Assembly (NCBI RefSeq): GCF_000717185.1
Contig: NZ_JNYE01000075.1
Coordinates: 1-37,143 of the forward strand
Source: Kitasatospora phosalacinea
GTDB taxonomy: Bacteria; Actinomycetota; Actinomycetes; Streptomycetales; Streptomycetaceae
Reading direction: 5' to 3'
Length of the DNA: 37,143 bases
Shown here: positions 17,109 through 25,502 of the stretch, in pieces
Position numbering within the stretch: the first letter of the stretch is position 1
Layout of the letters: the number at the start of each line of letters is the position of its first letter
Made by a program: the position numbers and the translations under genes
Notes under the pieces: model-generated
Seen by the model: the letters and a program-made list of their open reading frames with translations, nothing else
Database searches by the model: none
Told to the model about the DNA's origin: nothing

Positions 17109-17114
17109 AGCCTA
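17109..17114 (-). promoter_or_regulatory. Possible -10 box giving a leaderless FKBP-lipoprotein mRNA
   Basis: TAGGCT (minus strand) fits TAnnnT and ends exactly six bases before the ATG at 17102. No Shine-Dalgarno is seen, so transcription could start at the A of ATG. No convincing -35. Confidence 0.4.
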
Positions 17115-17181
17115 TGACCCGATTCGTCCGGTCCGTCGGAGGCGCTCGGCGCGCCCCCGACGGACCGTCACGGCCGGTCGG

Positions 17182-18543
17182 TCACATCCCGGCGATCAGC
17201 TTCTCCACCCGCTCGTCGACCGAACGGAACGGGTCCTTGCACAGCACGGTGCGCTGCGCCTGGTCGTTCAGCTTCAGGTGCACCCAGTCGACGGTGAAGT
17301 CGCGGCGCTGCTCCTGGGCGCGGCGGATGAAGTCGCCGCGCAGCCGGGCCCGGGTGGTCTGCGGGGGTACCGACTTGCCCTGGAAGGTCAGCAGGTCGGT
17401 GGTGACCCGCTGGGCCTGGCCGTTCTTCTGCAGCAGGTAGAACAGGCCGCGGCGGCGGTGGATGTCGTGGTAGGCCAGGTCGATCTGGGCGACCCGCGGG
17501 TTGGACATGGTCATCTGGTGCTTGGCCCGGTACTTCTCGATCAGCTGGTACTTCATGATCCAGTCGATCTCGGTGCCGACCTTGGCCAGGTCCTCGCTGC
17601 GCACCGCCTCCAGGGTGCGGCCCCACAGGTCCAGCACCCGGGCCACGGTGCCCTCGTTGAGGCCCTTGCGGTCGGCGAACTCCAGCGCCTTGGTGTAGTA
17701 CTCCTCCTGGATCTCCAGCGCGGAGGCCTCCCGGCCGTTGGCCAGCCGGACCTGGTGGGTGCCGGTCAGGTCGTGGCTGACCTCGCGGATCGCCCGGATC
17801 GGGTTCTCCAGCGTGAGGTCCCGCATCACCACCCCGGCCTCGATCAGCCGCAGCACCAGGTCGGTGGCGCCGACCTTGAGCAGCGTGGTGGTCTCCGACA
17901 TGTTGGAGTCGCCGACGATGACGTGCAGCCGCCGGTAGCGCTCGGCGTCGGCGTGCGGCTCGTCGCGGGTGTTGATGATCGGACGGGAGCGGGTGGTCGC
18001 CGAGCTGACGCCCTCCCAGATGTGCTCGGCCCGCTGGCTGACGCAGTACACCGCGCCGCGCGGGGTCTGCAGCACCTTCCCGGCGCCGCAGATCAGCTGC
18101 CGGGTCACCAGGAACGGGATCAGCACGTCCGCCAGCCGGGAGAACTCGCCGTGCCGGGCCACCAGGTAGTTCTCGTGGCAGCCGTAGGAGTTGCCGGCCG
18201 AGTCGGTGTTGTTCTTGAACAGGTAGACGTCCCCGGCGATGCCCTCCTCGTGCAGCCGCCGCTCCGCGTCCACCAGCAGCCCCTCGAGGATCCGCTCGCC
18301 GGACTTGTCGTGGGTGACCAGCTCGGTGACGTCGTCGCACTCGGGGGTCGCGTACTCGGGGTGGGAGCCGACGTCGAGGTAGAGGCGGGCGCCGTTCTTC
18401 AGGAAGACGTTGCTGCTGCGGCCCCAGGAGACGACCCGGCGGAAGAGGTAGCGGGCCACCTCGTCCGGCGACAGCCGGCGCTGGCCGCGGAAGGTGCAGG
18501 TGACGCCGTACTCGTTCTCGATCCCGAAAATTCGACGGTCCAT
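17182..18543 (-). CDS. pafA: Pup-protein ligase PafA
   Basis: A 453-residue glutamine-synthetase-like ligase. It uses ATP to join the C-terminal glutamate of Pup to lysines of target proteins. The nucleotide- and metal-binding N-terminus IFGIENEYG (Glu9, Glu11), catalytic Asp57 in [26 protein letters not shown] and [11 protein letters not shown] are all present. It lacks the Dop-specific loop insertion, which separates it from its paralogue at 20766-22277. Start ATG 18543. It lies 97 bp after prcA with a strong hairpin between them, so it may be partly uncoupled from the proteasome genes. Confidence 0.97.
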   Translation of the reverse strand: MDRRIFGIENEYGVTCTFRGQRRLSPDEVARYLFRRVVSWGRSSNVFLKNGARLYLDVGSHPEYATPECDDVTELVTHDKSGERILEGLLVDAERRLHEEGIAGDVYLFKNNTDSAGNSYGCHENYLVARHGEFSRLADVLIPFLVTRQLICGAGKVLQTPRGAVYCVSQRAEHIWEGVSSATTRSRPIINTRDEPHADAERYRRLHVIVGDSNMSETTTLLKVGATDLVLRLIEAGVVMRDLTLENPIRAIREVSHDLTGTHQVRLANGREASALEIQEEYYTKALEFADRKGLNEGTVARVLDLWGRTLEAVRSEDLAKVGTEIDWIMKYQLIEKYRAKHQMTMSNPRVAQIDLAYHDIHRRRGLFYLLQKNGQAQRVTTDLLTFQGKSVPPQTTRARLRGDFIRRAQEQRRDFTVDWVHLKLNDQAQRTVLCKDPFRSVDERVEKLIAGM

Positions 18544-18603
18544 GGGCGACTCTTCTCTGTTCGAAGCTCGGTGGAACCCCTCGGAGGCGGCGGGTGGACG
18601 GTC

Positions 18604-18633
18604 GGGCGGCCCGCCGTGCGCGGCGGGCCGCCC
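18604..18633 (-). terminator. Hairpin between prcA and pafA
   Basis: A perfect 13-bp stem (18604-18616 with 18621-18633) and TGCG loop, eight bases after the prcA stop. No T-run follows, so termination may be partial. Confidence 0.65.
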
Positions 18634-18640
18634 GGGGCGG

Positions 18641-19393
18641 TCATTCGGTGTCGGCGCTCGCGTCGCCCTCGTCCTCGGCGGCGGCCGACTCGTCGCCGCT
18701 GAGCAGCCGGGCCAGCTGGCCGCCCAGGATGCGCTTGAACTTGCGCTGCCGGGGGCGCTGGCGGTCCAGCACGGCGACCTCCAGCTGCTCCGGCGTCAGG
18801 GTGCGGGGGCTGCCGCCGTTGGGGTCGCGGGCGAGGCCGTCGACGGCCAGCTTGAGCGCCTCCGCCAGGCCCAGGCCGGAGCGGTGGCGCTGGCCGAGGT
18901 AGCTGCCGATGGAGTCGGCGTTGCCGCCGACCACCACCGCGTTCTTCTCGTCCACCACCGAGCCGTCGGGGGTGAGCCGGTAGATCTGGTCGTCGGCGTC
19001 CGTCCGGCCGACCTCGGCGACGATCAGCTCGACCTCGTAGGGCTTCTCCCCGACCGAGGAGAAGATGGTGCCGAGGGTCTGCGCGTACACGTTGGCCAGG
19101 CCGCGGGCGGTGACGTCGGCCCGGTCGTAGGAGTAGCCGCGCAGGTCGGCGTAGCGGACGCCGCCGATCCGCAGGTTCTCGAACTCGTTGTAGCGGCCGA
19201 CCGCGGCGAAGGCGATCTTGTCGTAGATCTCGGAGACCTTGTGCAGCGCGCGGGAGGTGTTCTCCGCGACGAAGACGATGCCGTCGGCGTAGGTGAGCAC
19301 GACCACGCTCCGACCGCGGGCGATGCCCTTGCGGGCGTACTCCGCGCGGTCCGCCATGGCCTGCTGGGGTGAGACGTAGAACGGCGTGGACAC
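18641..19393 (-). CDS. prcA: 20S proteasome alpha subunit PrcA
   Basis: A 250-residue alpha-type proteasome subunit. The N-terminal [19 protein letters not shown] segment is the conserved H0/gating region, followed by [18 protein letters not shown] and the [10 protein letters not shown] core. It has no processed N-terminal Thr. Seven copies form each outer ring and contact the Arc ATPase C-termini. Start is GTG 19393 with GGGAGA upstream. The C-terminus is an acidic tail. It follows prcB by 32 bp and is clearly co-transcribed. Confidence 0.96.
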   Translation of the reverse strand: MSTPFYVSPQQAMADRAEYARKGIARGRSVVVLTYADGIVFVAENTSRALHKVSEIYDKIAFAAVGRYNEFENLRIGGVRYADLRGYSYDRADVTARGLANVYAQTLGTIFSSVGEKPYEVELIVAEVGRTDADDQIYRLTPDGSVVDEKNAVVVGGNADSIGSYLGQRHRSGLGLAEALKLAVDGLARDPNGGSPRTLTPEQLEVAVLDRQRPRQRKFKRILGGQLARLLSGDESAAAEDEGDASADTE

Positions 19394-19425
19394 CGCCGGT
19401 CTCCCTTCGGGTGGTGGGGGCGGAC

Positions 19426-20271
19426 TCAGAGGAGCGGGGCCTGCGGACCGTTCGGGTGCTCGCGGCGCTGTTCGGTGATGGTGACCGCGATCGCGGCGAC
19501 CTCGTCCTCGTCGAGCCGGCGGAAGCCGTCCTCGGTGATCAGCGTGACGATCGGGAAGATCTTGCGGGCCAGGTCCGGGCCGCCGGTCGCCGAGTCGTCG
19601 TCGGCGGCGTCGTAGAGCGCCTGGACGGCGAGGGTGGCGGCCTGCTCGCCGGTCAGCCCGTCCCGGTAGAGCTTCTTCATCGCGCCGCGGGCGAACACCG
19701 AGCCGGAGCCGGTGGCGGCGAAGCCGGACCGCTCCTCGGAGCGGCCGCCGGTCACGTCGTAGGTGAAGATCCGGCCGCGGCCGAGGTCGAGGTCGTAGCC
19801 GGCGAACACCGGGACGACCGCGAGGCCCTGCATGGCCATCGCCAGGTTGGAGCGGATCATCGTGGTGAGCCGGTTGGCCTTGCCCTCGAACGAGAGCACG
19901 GCGCCCTCGATCTTCTCGTAGTGCTCCAGCTCCAGCTGGAACAGCCGGACCATCTCGACCGCGAGGCCGGCCGTGCCGGCGATGCCGACGGCGCTGTACT
20001 CGTCCGCCGGGAAGACCTTCTCGATGTCCCGCTGGGCGATGACGTTGCCCATGGTGGCGCGGCGGTCACCGGCCAGCACCACGCCGCCGTCGAACACCGC
20101 GGAGACGATGGTGGTGCCGTGCGGCGCCTCGACGGTCATCCCCTCGGGGAGGGTGCGCCGGCCGGGGAGCAGCTGGGGCGCGTGGCTGTCGAGGAAGTCG
20201 AGGAACGAGGAGGAGCCGGGGGTGAGGAAGGCGGCCGGCAGACGCCCGGTGCCACTGAGGTTGGCTTCCAC
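19426..20271 (-). CDS. prcB: 20S proteasome beta subunit PrcB precursor
   Basis: A 281-residue catalytic subunit. A propeptide of 52 residues ends at Gly52; autocleavage exposes Thr53 ([10 protein letters not shown]), the N-terminal nucleophile. Downstream [13 protein letters not shown] and the [10 protein letters not shown] block fit the beta-subunit fold. Mature subunits form the two inner rings of the 20S core. The start is GTG 20271 with AAGGA five bases upstream. A possible promoter lies in the 178-bp gap after pup, so prcBA could be transcribed apart from dop-pup. Confidence 0.96.
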   Translation of the reverse strand: MEANLSGTGRLPAAFLTPGSSSFLDFLDSHAPQLLPGRRTLPEGMTVEAPHGTTIVSAVFDGGVVLAGDRRATMGNVIAQRDIEKVFPADEYSAVGIAGTAGLAVEMVRLFQLELEHYEKIEGAVLSFEGKANRLTTMIRSNLAMAMQGLAVVPVFAGYDLDLGRGRIFTYDVTGGRSEERSGFAATGSGSVFARGAMKKLYRDGLTGEQAATLAVQALYDAADDDSATGGPDLARKIFPIVTLITEDGFRRLDEDEVAAIAVTITEQRREHPNGPQAPLL

Positions 20272-20316
20272 ACGTGTCCTTCCGGATCGAAGATCGAAAG
20301 TTGGTTGGTGCCCCGG

Positions 20317-20344
20317 ACCCTACCCGTTTCGGGGGCCGGTTCCA
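20317..20344 (-). promoter_or_regulatory. Possible prcB promoter
   Basis: On the minus strand TGGAAC (20339-20344) and TAGGGT (20317-20322) are 16 bp apart. The start site would fall about 40 bases before the prcB GTG. The -10 fits TAnnnT; the -35 is weak. Confidence 0.4.
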
Positions 20345-20376
20345 CTCTTCCTTCGGGGGTTCTGCGGGAACACGAG

Positions 20377-20407
20377 GCCGCAGGCGCGCTCAGGGCACAC
20401 CTGCGGC
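20377..20407 (-). terminator. Hairpin after pup
   Basis: An 8-bp perfect stem (20377-20384 with 20400-20407) with a 15-nt loop, about 45 bp after the pup stop and before the possible prcB promoter. A modest attenuator or terminator. Confidence 0.4.
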
Positions 20408-20449
20408 GCTCGTGCTGCTGTTCTCGACGCGCGCGGGGGGTTTCCCCGG

Positions 20450-20668
20450 CTACTCGCCGCCCTTCTGGACGAATCCGCGCACGAAATCCTCCGCGTTGGA
20501 TTCCAGTACCTCGTCGATTTCGTCGAGCACCGAGTCGACGTCGTCGCTGAGCTTTTCCTGCCGCTCCTTGAGCTCGTCCGCGGCCTGGGTTTCCGCGGCC
20601 TGCTCCTCGACCTCCTCGGAGGAGCGGTTGGCCCGCTGCTGGCCGCCGCCGGTGTCCTTCTCCGCCAT
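20450..20668 (-). CDS. pup: Prokaryotic ubiquitin-like protein Pup
   Basis: A 72-residue, mostly disordered protein tag. The KDTGGGQQ start, the acidic Glu/Gln-rich middle, LSDDVDSVLDEIDEVLE (the helix that docks on the Arc coiled coil) and FVQKGGE at the end are diagnostic. The last codon is GAG, so Pup is made with a C-terminal Glu and can be ligated by PafA without deamidation. Start ATG 20668 is preferred over GTG 20677 because it gives the usual size and beginning. It sits between dop and prcB. Confidence 0.97.
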   Translation of the reverse strand: MAEKDTGGGQQRANRSSEEVEEQAAETQAADELKERQEKLSDDVDSVLDEIDEVLESNAEDFVRGFVQKGGE

Positions 20669-20713
20669 TTCCCTCACCCCGCTCGTTCGGTGTTCTCGTT
20701 CAACGCTGGCTGC

Positions 20714-20757
20714 TCACCGGAATGATTCCCCGTCGGGGAAATGTTCACCCCCGGTGA
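20714..20757 (-). other. Nested hairpin in the dop-pup gap
   Basis: An outer 7-bp stem (20714-20720 with 20751-20757) encloses an inner 6-bp stem (20726-20731 with 20735-20740). It lies about 45 bases upstream of the pup start. It might be part of the pup leader, adjusting Pup level relative to Dop. Confidence 0.45.
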
Positions 20758-20765
20758 TCGAAAAG

Positions 20766-22277
20766 TTACCCGCCGGAGAGGACGCGCACCAGGTCCTCGG
20801 CGGTGCGGCACCGGTCGAGCAGGTCCTTGACGTGCTCCCGGGTGCCGCGCAGCGGCTCCATGGTCGGGACGCGCTGCAGGCTGTCGTGGCCGGGCAGGTC
20901 GAAGATCACGGAGTCCCAGGAGGCCGCGGCCACGTGGTCGGCGTACTGCTCCAGGCAGCGGCCGCGGAAGTAGGCCCGGGTGTCGTCGGGGGGCTGGTGC
21001 ACGGCCCGCAGGACGTCCTCCTCGGCGAAGAGCCGCTCGAACCGGCCGCGCGCCTCCAGGCGGTTGTACAGGCCCTTGTCGGCCCGCACGTCGCTGTACT
21101 GGAGGTCGACCAGCTGGAGCCGGGGGCTGTCCCAGTCCAGGCCGTCGCGCTGCCGGTAGCCCTCCAGGAGCTCCTTCTTGGCGATCCAGTCGAGCTGCCG
21201 GGACAGGCTCATCGGGTCGCGCTCCAGGCGGCCCAGCACGTCCTCCCAGCGGGCCAGCACGTCCAGGGTCTGGTCGTCGGCGTCCTGCCCGTGGCGGTCC
21301 TCGACGTACTTGCGGGCCAGTTCGCAGTACTCCATCTGGAGCTGGACGGCCGTCAGGCGGCGGCCGCTGCGCAGCTGGACCAGCTGCTTGAGGTCGGGGT
21401 CGTGGGAGACGCGGTGCAGGGTGCGCACGGGCTGGTCGACGGCGAGGTCGACGGCGATGAAGCCGTCCTCGATCATCGACAGGACCAGGGCGGTGGTGCC
21501 GAGCTTGAGGTAGGTGGAGATCTCGGAGAGGTTGGCGTCGCCGATGATGACGTGCAGCCGGCGGTACTTCTCGGCGTCGGCGTGCGGTTCGTCGCGGGTG
21601 TTGATGATGGGGCGCTTGAGCGTCGTCTCCAGGCCGACCTCGACCTCGAAGTAGTCGGCGCGCTGGCTGATCTGGAAGCCGTGGCCGCCGCCCTCCTGAC
21701 CGATGCCCACCCGGCCCGCGCCGCACACCACCTGGCGGGAGACGAAGAACGGGGTGAGGTGGCGGACGATGTCGGCGAACGGGGTGGCCCGCTGCATCAG
21801 GTAGTTCTCGTGGGTGCCGTAGGAGGCGCCCTTGTTGTCGGTGTTGTTCTTGTAGAGCAGGATCCGCTGCCCGTTCGGCAGCTCCAGGGCCCGCTCGGCG
21901 GCCGCCGCCATGATCCGCTCGCCCGCCTTGTCCCAGAGCACCGCGTCGCGCGGGTTGGTGACCTCGGGCGAGGAGTACTCGGGGTGCGCGTGGTCGACGT
22001 AGAAGCGGGCGCCGTTGGTGAGGATGACGTTGGCCAGGCCGATGTCCTCGTCGGTGAGCTGGCTGGCGTCCGCCACCTCCCGGGCCAGGTCGAAGCCCCG
22101 GGCGTCGCGCAGCGGATTCTCCTCCTCGAAGTCCCAGCGGGCGCGGCGCGCCCGGTGCATCGCCGCGGCGTACGCGTTGACGACCTGGGACGAGGTGAGC
22201 ATGGCGTTGGCGTTGGGGTGCCCGGGCACGGAGATGCCGTACTCGGTCTCGATCCCCATCACGCGCCGTACGGTCAT
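20766..22277 (-). CDS. dop: Depupylase/Pup deamidase Dop
   Basis: A 503-residue PafA paralogue. It shares MGIETEYG (Glu10), [13 protein letters not shown] with nucleophile-like Asp95, [15 protein letters not shown] and [11 protein letters not shown]. It is longer than PafA by about 50 residues, mainly through the Dop loop around residues 41-80, whose [18 protein letters not shown] part is diagnostic. Dop removes Pup from substrates and, where Pup ends in Gln, deamidates it. Since Pup here already ends in Glu, depupylation should be its main role. Start ATG 22277 with GGAGGG upstream. A strong hairpin lies between it and arc. Confidence 0.96.
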   Translation of the reverse strand: MTVRRVMGIETEYGISVPGHPNANAMLTSSQVVNAYAAAMHRARRARWDFEEENPLRDARGFDLAREVADASQLTDEDIGLANVILTNGARFYVDHAHPEYSSPEVTNPRDAVLWDKAGERIMAAAAERALELPNGQRILLYKNNTDNKGASYGTHENYLMQRATPFADIVRHLTPFFVSRQVVCGAGRVGIGQEGGGHGFQISQRADYFEVEVGLETTLKRPIINTRDEPHADAEKYRRLHVIIGDANLSEISTYLKLGTTALVLSMIEDGFIAVDLAVDQPVRTLHRVSHDPDLKQLVQLRSGRRLTAVQLQMEYCELARKYVEDRHGQDADDQTLDVLARWEDVLGRLERDPMSLSRQLDWIAKKELLEGYRQRDGLDWDSPRLQLVDLQYSDVRADKGLYNRLEARGRFERLFAEEDVLRAVHQPPDDTRAYFRGRCLEQYADHVAAASWDSVIFDLPGHDSLQRVPTMEPLRGTREHVKDLLDRCRTAEDLVRVLSGG

Positions 22278-22336
22278 GCGGCCCTCCTGACCTGTGGGTC
22301 CTGCTGGGTCCTGCTGGTGCTGCCGGTGCAGACGCG

Positions 22337-22378
22337 CCGTCCGGCTGCGGAGCCCTGCCGAGCGCCGCAGCCGGACGG
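22337..22378 (-). terminator. Hairpin between arc and dop
   Basis: A perfect 14-bp stem (22337-22350 with 22365-22378) with a 14-nt loop, just after the arc stop. No T-run. It could reduce read-through from arc into dop. Confidence 0.6.
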
Positions 22379-22391
22379 GGTCGTACGCGTG

Positions 22392-24158
22392 CTACAGGTA
22401 CTGCCCCGTGTTGGCGACGGTGTCGATGGATCGGCCGGACTCGGCACCCTGCTTGCCGGTGACGAGGGTGCGGATGAAGACGATCCGCTCGCCCTTCTTG
22501 CCGGAGATGCGGGCCCAGTCGTCCGGGTTGGTGGTGTTGGGCAGGTCCTCGTTCTCCTTGAACTCGTCCACGCAGGCGGCGAGCAGGTGGGAGACGCGCA
22601 GACCGCGCTGGCCGTGGTCGAGGTAGTCCTTGATGGCCATCTTCTTCGCCCGGTCCACGATGTTCTGGATCATGGCGCCGGAGTTGAAGTCCTTGAAGTA
22701 CAGGACCTCCTTGTCACCGTTGGCGTAGGTGACCTCCAGGAAGCGGTTCTCCTCGGTCTCCGAGTACATCCGCTCGACCACCGACTGGATCATGGCGGCG
22801 ACGGTGACCGACACCGAGCCGTCGTGCTCCTTGAGGTCGTCCGGGTGGAACGGGAGGGTGTCCCGCAGGTACTTGGAGAAGATGTCCTTGGCCGCCTCGG
22901 CGTCCGGCCGCTCGATCTTGATCTTGACGTCCAGGCGGCCGGGCCGCAGGATCGCCGGGTCGATCATGTCCTCGCGGTTGGAGGCGCCGATGACGATGAC
23001 GTTCTCCAGGCCCTCCACGCCGTCGATCTCCGCCAGCAGCTGCGGGACGATGGTGTTCTCCACGTCCGAGCTGACGCCGGAGCCGCGGGTGCGGAAGAGC
23101 GACTCCATCTCGTCGAAGAAGACGATGACGGGCGTGCCCTCGCTCGCCTTCTCCCGGGCCCGCTGGAAGACCAGGCGGATCTGCCGCTCGGTCTCGCCCA
23201 CGTACTTGTTGAGCAGCTCGGGGCCCTTGATGTTGAGGAAGTAGCTCTTGCCCTGCGGGCGGCCGGTCACCTCGGCGACCTTCTTGGCCAGCGAGTTGGC
23301 GACCGCCTTGGCGATCAGCGTCTTGCCGCAGCCGGGCGGGCCGTAGAGCAGGACGCCCTTGGGCGGGCGGAGCTCGTACTCCTTGAACAGGTCGGCGTGC
23401 AGGTACGGGAGCTCCACCGCGTCCCGGATCTGCTCGATCTGGCCGGCGAGGCCGCCGATCTGCCGGTAGTCGATGTCCGGGACCTCCTCGAGGACCAGCT
23501 CCTCGACCTCGGACTTCGGCACCACCTCGTACACGTAGCCGGAGCGGGGCTCCAGCAGCAGTGCGTCGCCCGGGCGGAGCGTGGCGCCGTGCAGCGGCTC
23601 GGCGAGCCGCACCACGCGCTCCTCGTCGGTGTGGCCGGTGACCAGCGCGCGGTCGCCGCCCTCCAGCACCTCCTTGAGCGTGACGATCTCGCCGATCCGC
23701 TCGAACGCCATCGCCTCGACGACGTTCAGCGCCTCGTTGAGCATCACCTCCTGGCCGCGGCGCAGCTCGTCCAACTCGACGTTGGGGCTGACGTTGACCC
23801 GGAGCTTTCGGCCCCCGGTGAAGATGTCGGCCGTCCCGTCCTCGTTCTGTTCGAGGAAGGTGCCGAATCCGGCCGGCGGCTGGGCGAGCCGGTCGACCTC
23901 CTCCTTGAGGGCCACGATCTGGTCGCGGGCCTCGCGCAGGGTGGCGACGAGCCTCTCGTTCTGGGCGGTCACACCGGCCAGGTTGGTCTGCAGCTCGACG
24001 ATCCGCTCCTCGAGAACCCTCGAACCACGGGGCGAATCGGCGAGCCGGCGCCGAAGGACGGCGATCTCCTGCTCGAGGTAGGAGACCTGCGCGGCCTCGT
24101 CGGACCCCCGTGCGGGCCTGCCGGCGCTGCGGTCGTACTCGTCATCGTGGGCTGCCAC
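22392..24158 (-). CDS. arc: Proteasome-associated AAA+ ATPase Arc/Mpa
   Basis: A 588-residue unfoldase. In order: coiled coil (about 25-92) that binds Pup, tandem OB domains (about 95-225), AAA+ module with Walker A GPPGCGKT (273-280), Walker B VIVFFDE (344-350) and the GASNRED sensor, and a C-terminal TGQYL tail, the HbYX-like motif that opens the 20S gate. It forms hexameric rings that thread pupylated proteins into PrcAB. Start is GTG 24158, eight bases after GGAGG and giving MAAHDDE; GTG 24167 directly abuts the ribosome site and is unlikely. First gene of the proteasome locus, with its own promoter. Confidence 0.97.
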   Translation of the reverse strand: MAAHDDEYDRSAGRPARGSDEAAQVSYLEQEIAVLRRRLADSPRGSRVLEERIVELQTNLAGVTAQNERLVATLREARDQIVALKEEVDRLAQPPAGFGTFLEQNEDGTADIFTGGRKLRVNVSPNVELDELRRGQEVMLNEALNVVEAMAFERIGEIVTLKEVLEGGDRALVTGHTDEERVVRLAEPLHGATLRPGDALLLEPRSGYVYEVVPKSEVEELVLEEVPDIDYRQIGGLAGQIEQIRDAVELPYLHADLFKEYELRPPKGVLLYGPPGCGKTLIAKAVANSLAKKVAEVTGRPQGKSYFLNIKGPELLNKYVGETERQIRLVFQRAREKASEGTPVIVFFDEMESLFRTRGSGVSSDVENTIVPQLLAEIDGVEGLENVIVIGASNREDMIDPAILRPGRLDVKIKIERPDAEAAKDIFSKYLRDTLPFHPDDLKEHDGSVSVTVAAMIQSVVERMYSETEENRFLEVTYANGDKEVLYFKDFNSGAMIQNIVDRAKKMAIKDYLDHGQRGLRVSHLLAACVDEFKENEDLPNTTNPDDWARISGKKGERIVFIRTLVTGKQGAESGRSIDTVANTGQYL

Positions 24159-24194
24159 GGTCCTCACCTCCTCCTGGGGGAGCTGGACGACCCA

Positions 24195-24222
24195 AACCTA
24201 CCTGGGACCAGGGCGATGTAAA
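24195..24222 (-). promoter_or_regulatory. Predicted arc promoter
   Basis: On the minus strand TTTACA (24217-24222) and TAGGTT (24195-24200) are 16 bp apart and resemble housekeeping -35 and -10 boxes. Initiation near 24188 would give a leader of about 30 bases including the GGAGG site. Confidence 0.55.
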
Positions 24223-24281
24223 CCCCTTAGTGATCAGAAAGGCGGGTCGGGCGTGTCCGGTTGTTCGCCCTGCGTGCTTCC

Positions 24282-24364
24282 CCTCTTGGTAGAGGAGATG
24301 CCCACCGCTCAACGGTTCAAAGCAGCGCGGATGTATCGTGACAGGAATGTCCCCGAATACGGGG
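24282..24364 (+). promoter_or_regulatory. Upstream region of the ferredoxin gene
   Basis: Two small hairpins are visible: 24282-24295 (5-bp stem, TGGT loop) and 24351-24364 (5-bp stem, AATA loop). TATCGT (24334-24339) fits TAnnnT and could be a -10. If so the second hairpin lies in the mRNA leader. No convincing -35. Confidence 0.3.
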
Positions 24365-24390
24365 CGACGTGAGCAGAAACGGCAGGGGCA

Positions 24391-24678
24391 ATGGCGGGGA
24401 CTGGCGAGGCACTCGAAGTCTGGATCGACCAGGATCTGTGCACCGGCGACGGCATCTGCGCGCAGTACGCGCCCGAGGTCTTCGAGCTCGACATCGACGG
24501 GCTCGCCTACGTCAAGGGCGCGGACGACGAGTTGCGCCAGCAGCCGGGCGAGACCGTCCCCGTGCCGCTGACGCTCCTTCAGGACGTGGTCGACTCCGTC
24601 AAGGACTGCCCCGGCGACTGCATCCACGTCCGCCGGGCGGCGGACGGCGTCGAGGTCTACGGGCCGGACGCGGACTGA
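24391..24678 (+). CDS. Small ferredoxin ([3Fe-4S] or [4Fe-4S], single-cluster type)
   Basis: A 95-residue acidic ferredoxin. Cysteines are Cys17 and Cys23 (LCTGDGIC), then Cys73 and Cys77 (DCPGDCIHV). The first two and Cys73 fit the C-x5-C...CP pattern of single-cluster actinobacterial ferredoxins that often feed cytochromes P450. Cys77 could be a fourth ligand. It would carry electrons in the cytoplasm; no P450 or reductase is nearby, so the partner is unknown. It is divergent from arc and followed by a convergent hairpin. Start ATG 24391 with AGGGG upstream. Confidence 0.88.
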   Translation: MAGTGEALEVWIDQDLCTGDGICAQYAPEVFELDIDGLAYVKGADDELRQQPGETVPVPLTLLQDVVDSVKDCPGDCIHVRRAADGVEVYGPDAD

Positions 24679-24701
24679 CGCCCGTTCGGCCCTGACGGGC
24701 G
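24679..24701 (+). terminator. Hairpin after the ferredoxin gene
   Basis: A 7-bp perfect stem (24679-24685 with 24695-24701) with a 9-nt loop, starting directly after the ferredoxin stop and facing the convergent gene end at 24728. May serve both. Confidence 0.5.
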
Positions 24702-24727
24702 CTCAGGCGCCCAGCTGCTCGGGCCGT

Positions 24728-25300
24728 TCAGGCGCTCTGCACCGGCGTCCTGGTCTCGGTCTTCGCCCAGGCCCCGCCGGAGCGCGTCCAGACCAGCTCG
24801 ACCTGGAGGTCGGGCGAGAAGCGGGGCACGTCCGGGGAGGAGTAGCCGCGGGCCTTCCCGCGGATCGAGCCGTCGCTGCGGACCGCCAGCTCGGTGACGG
24901 TCAGGCCGTCGGCGTCCGGCAGCAGCAGCACGGGGGCGCCGTCGGCGCCGACCAGGAACACCCCGTCCGGCGGAGTGCCCATGTCCGCCCGGCAGTGCGC
25001 GGCGGCGACGGTCACCGGCTCCCCGTCCAGCACCGCGGACGCCTTCAGGCTCACCGCGACCGGGAACGGCCCGCACTCCAGCGGCAGCCGCACCTTCGCC
25101 AGGTCCGCCTCCGGCAGCGGCGAGGCCGTGGGCACCGGCTCCGCGACCGGCCCGTCGGCCGCCCGCTGACCGCCCGTCACCGCCCCGGTCGCCGAGGTCG
25201 CGCCCAGCGCCCCGCCCACCACGGCCGCGCAGCCCGCCGCGACCAGCGCCCAGTGCTTCAGCCCCGACCGCGCGTGCCCGGGTATCCGACGCTCCGTCAC
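24728..25300 (-). CDS. Exported or membrane-anchored protein of unknown function
   Basis: A 190-residue protein that I do not recognise. It has a basic N-terminus (TERRIPGHARSG), one hydrophobic segment (about residues 16-42, either signal peptide or anchor) and a Pro/Ala linker. A beta-rich domain follows, with two cysteines (Cys76, Cys103) that could form a disulfide outside the cell. The start is GTG 25300 or the adjacent GTG 25303; both follow GGGGAG. The segment VAAGC is a poor lipobox. It is isolated: a long hairpin separates it from the methyltransferase gene upstream, and it converges on the ferredoxin gene. Confidence 0.7.
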   Translation of the reverse strand: MTERRIPGHARSGLKHWALVAAGCAAVVGGALGATSATGAVTGGQRAADGPVAEPVPTASPLPEADLAKVRLPLECGPFPVAVSLKASAVLDGEPVTVAAAHCRADMGTPPDGVFLVGADGAPVLLLPDADGLTVTELAVRSDGSIRGKARGYSSPDVPRFSPDLQVELVWTRSGGAWAKTETRTPVQSA

Positions 25301-25360
25301 CACGAGACTCCCCTCTTTCCGGTCCGGGCATCCTTCCACACCGGGCCCCGGAGCGGCCCG

Positions 25361-25387
25361 TCAGGGGCGCGGGGAACTGCGCGGGGC
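25361..25387. repeat. GGGGCGCGGGGAACTGCGC-type intergenic module
   Basis: The stretch around 25363-25385 looks like a short module I associate with many Streptomyces intergenic regions. This is from memory and was not searched. It lies beside the long hairpin at 25400-25482. Confidence 0.35.
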
Positions 25388-25399
25388 GGAAGACGCCGA

Positions 25400-25482
25400 C
25401 AGCCAGGTCGCGAGGGGGGCGGTGACTTGCCTCCCCCGGCCCCGGAGGGCTGGGAGGTGCCCCCCTCCTCACGACCTGGCTG
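25400..25482. repeat. Long imperfect hairpin between the methyltransferase and the exported-protein gene
   Basis: An outer perfect 11-bp stem (25400-25410 with 25472-25482), a second stem (25412-25419 with 25460-25467) and an inner CCTCCC/GGGAGG hairpin (about 25430-25457). The whole is an 83-base folded unit just after the stop of the minus-strand methyltransferase gene. It could be its terminator or a dispersed repetitive palindrome. Confidence 0.6.
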
Positions 25483-25502
25483 CCGGTACGCGGTTCCGCG
25501 TG

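Noticed and set aside
20274..24221. Plus-strand open frame of 1315 codons
   Set aside because: It is antisense to pup, dop and arc, all recognised with confidence. No domain or real start.
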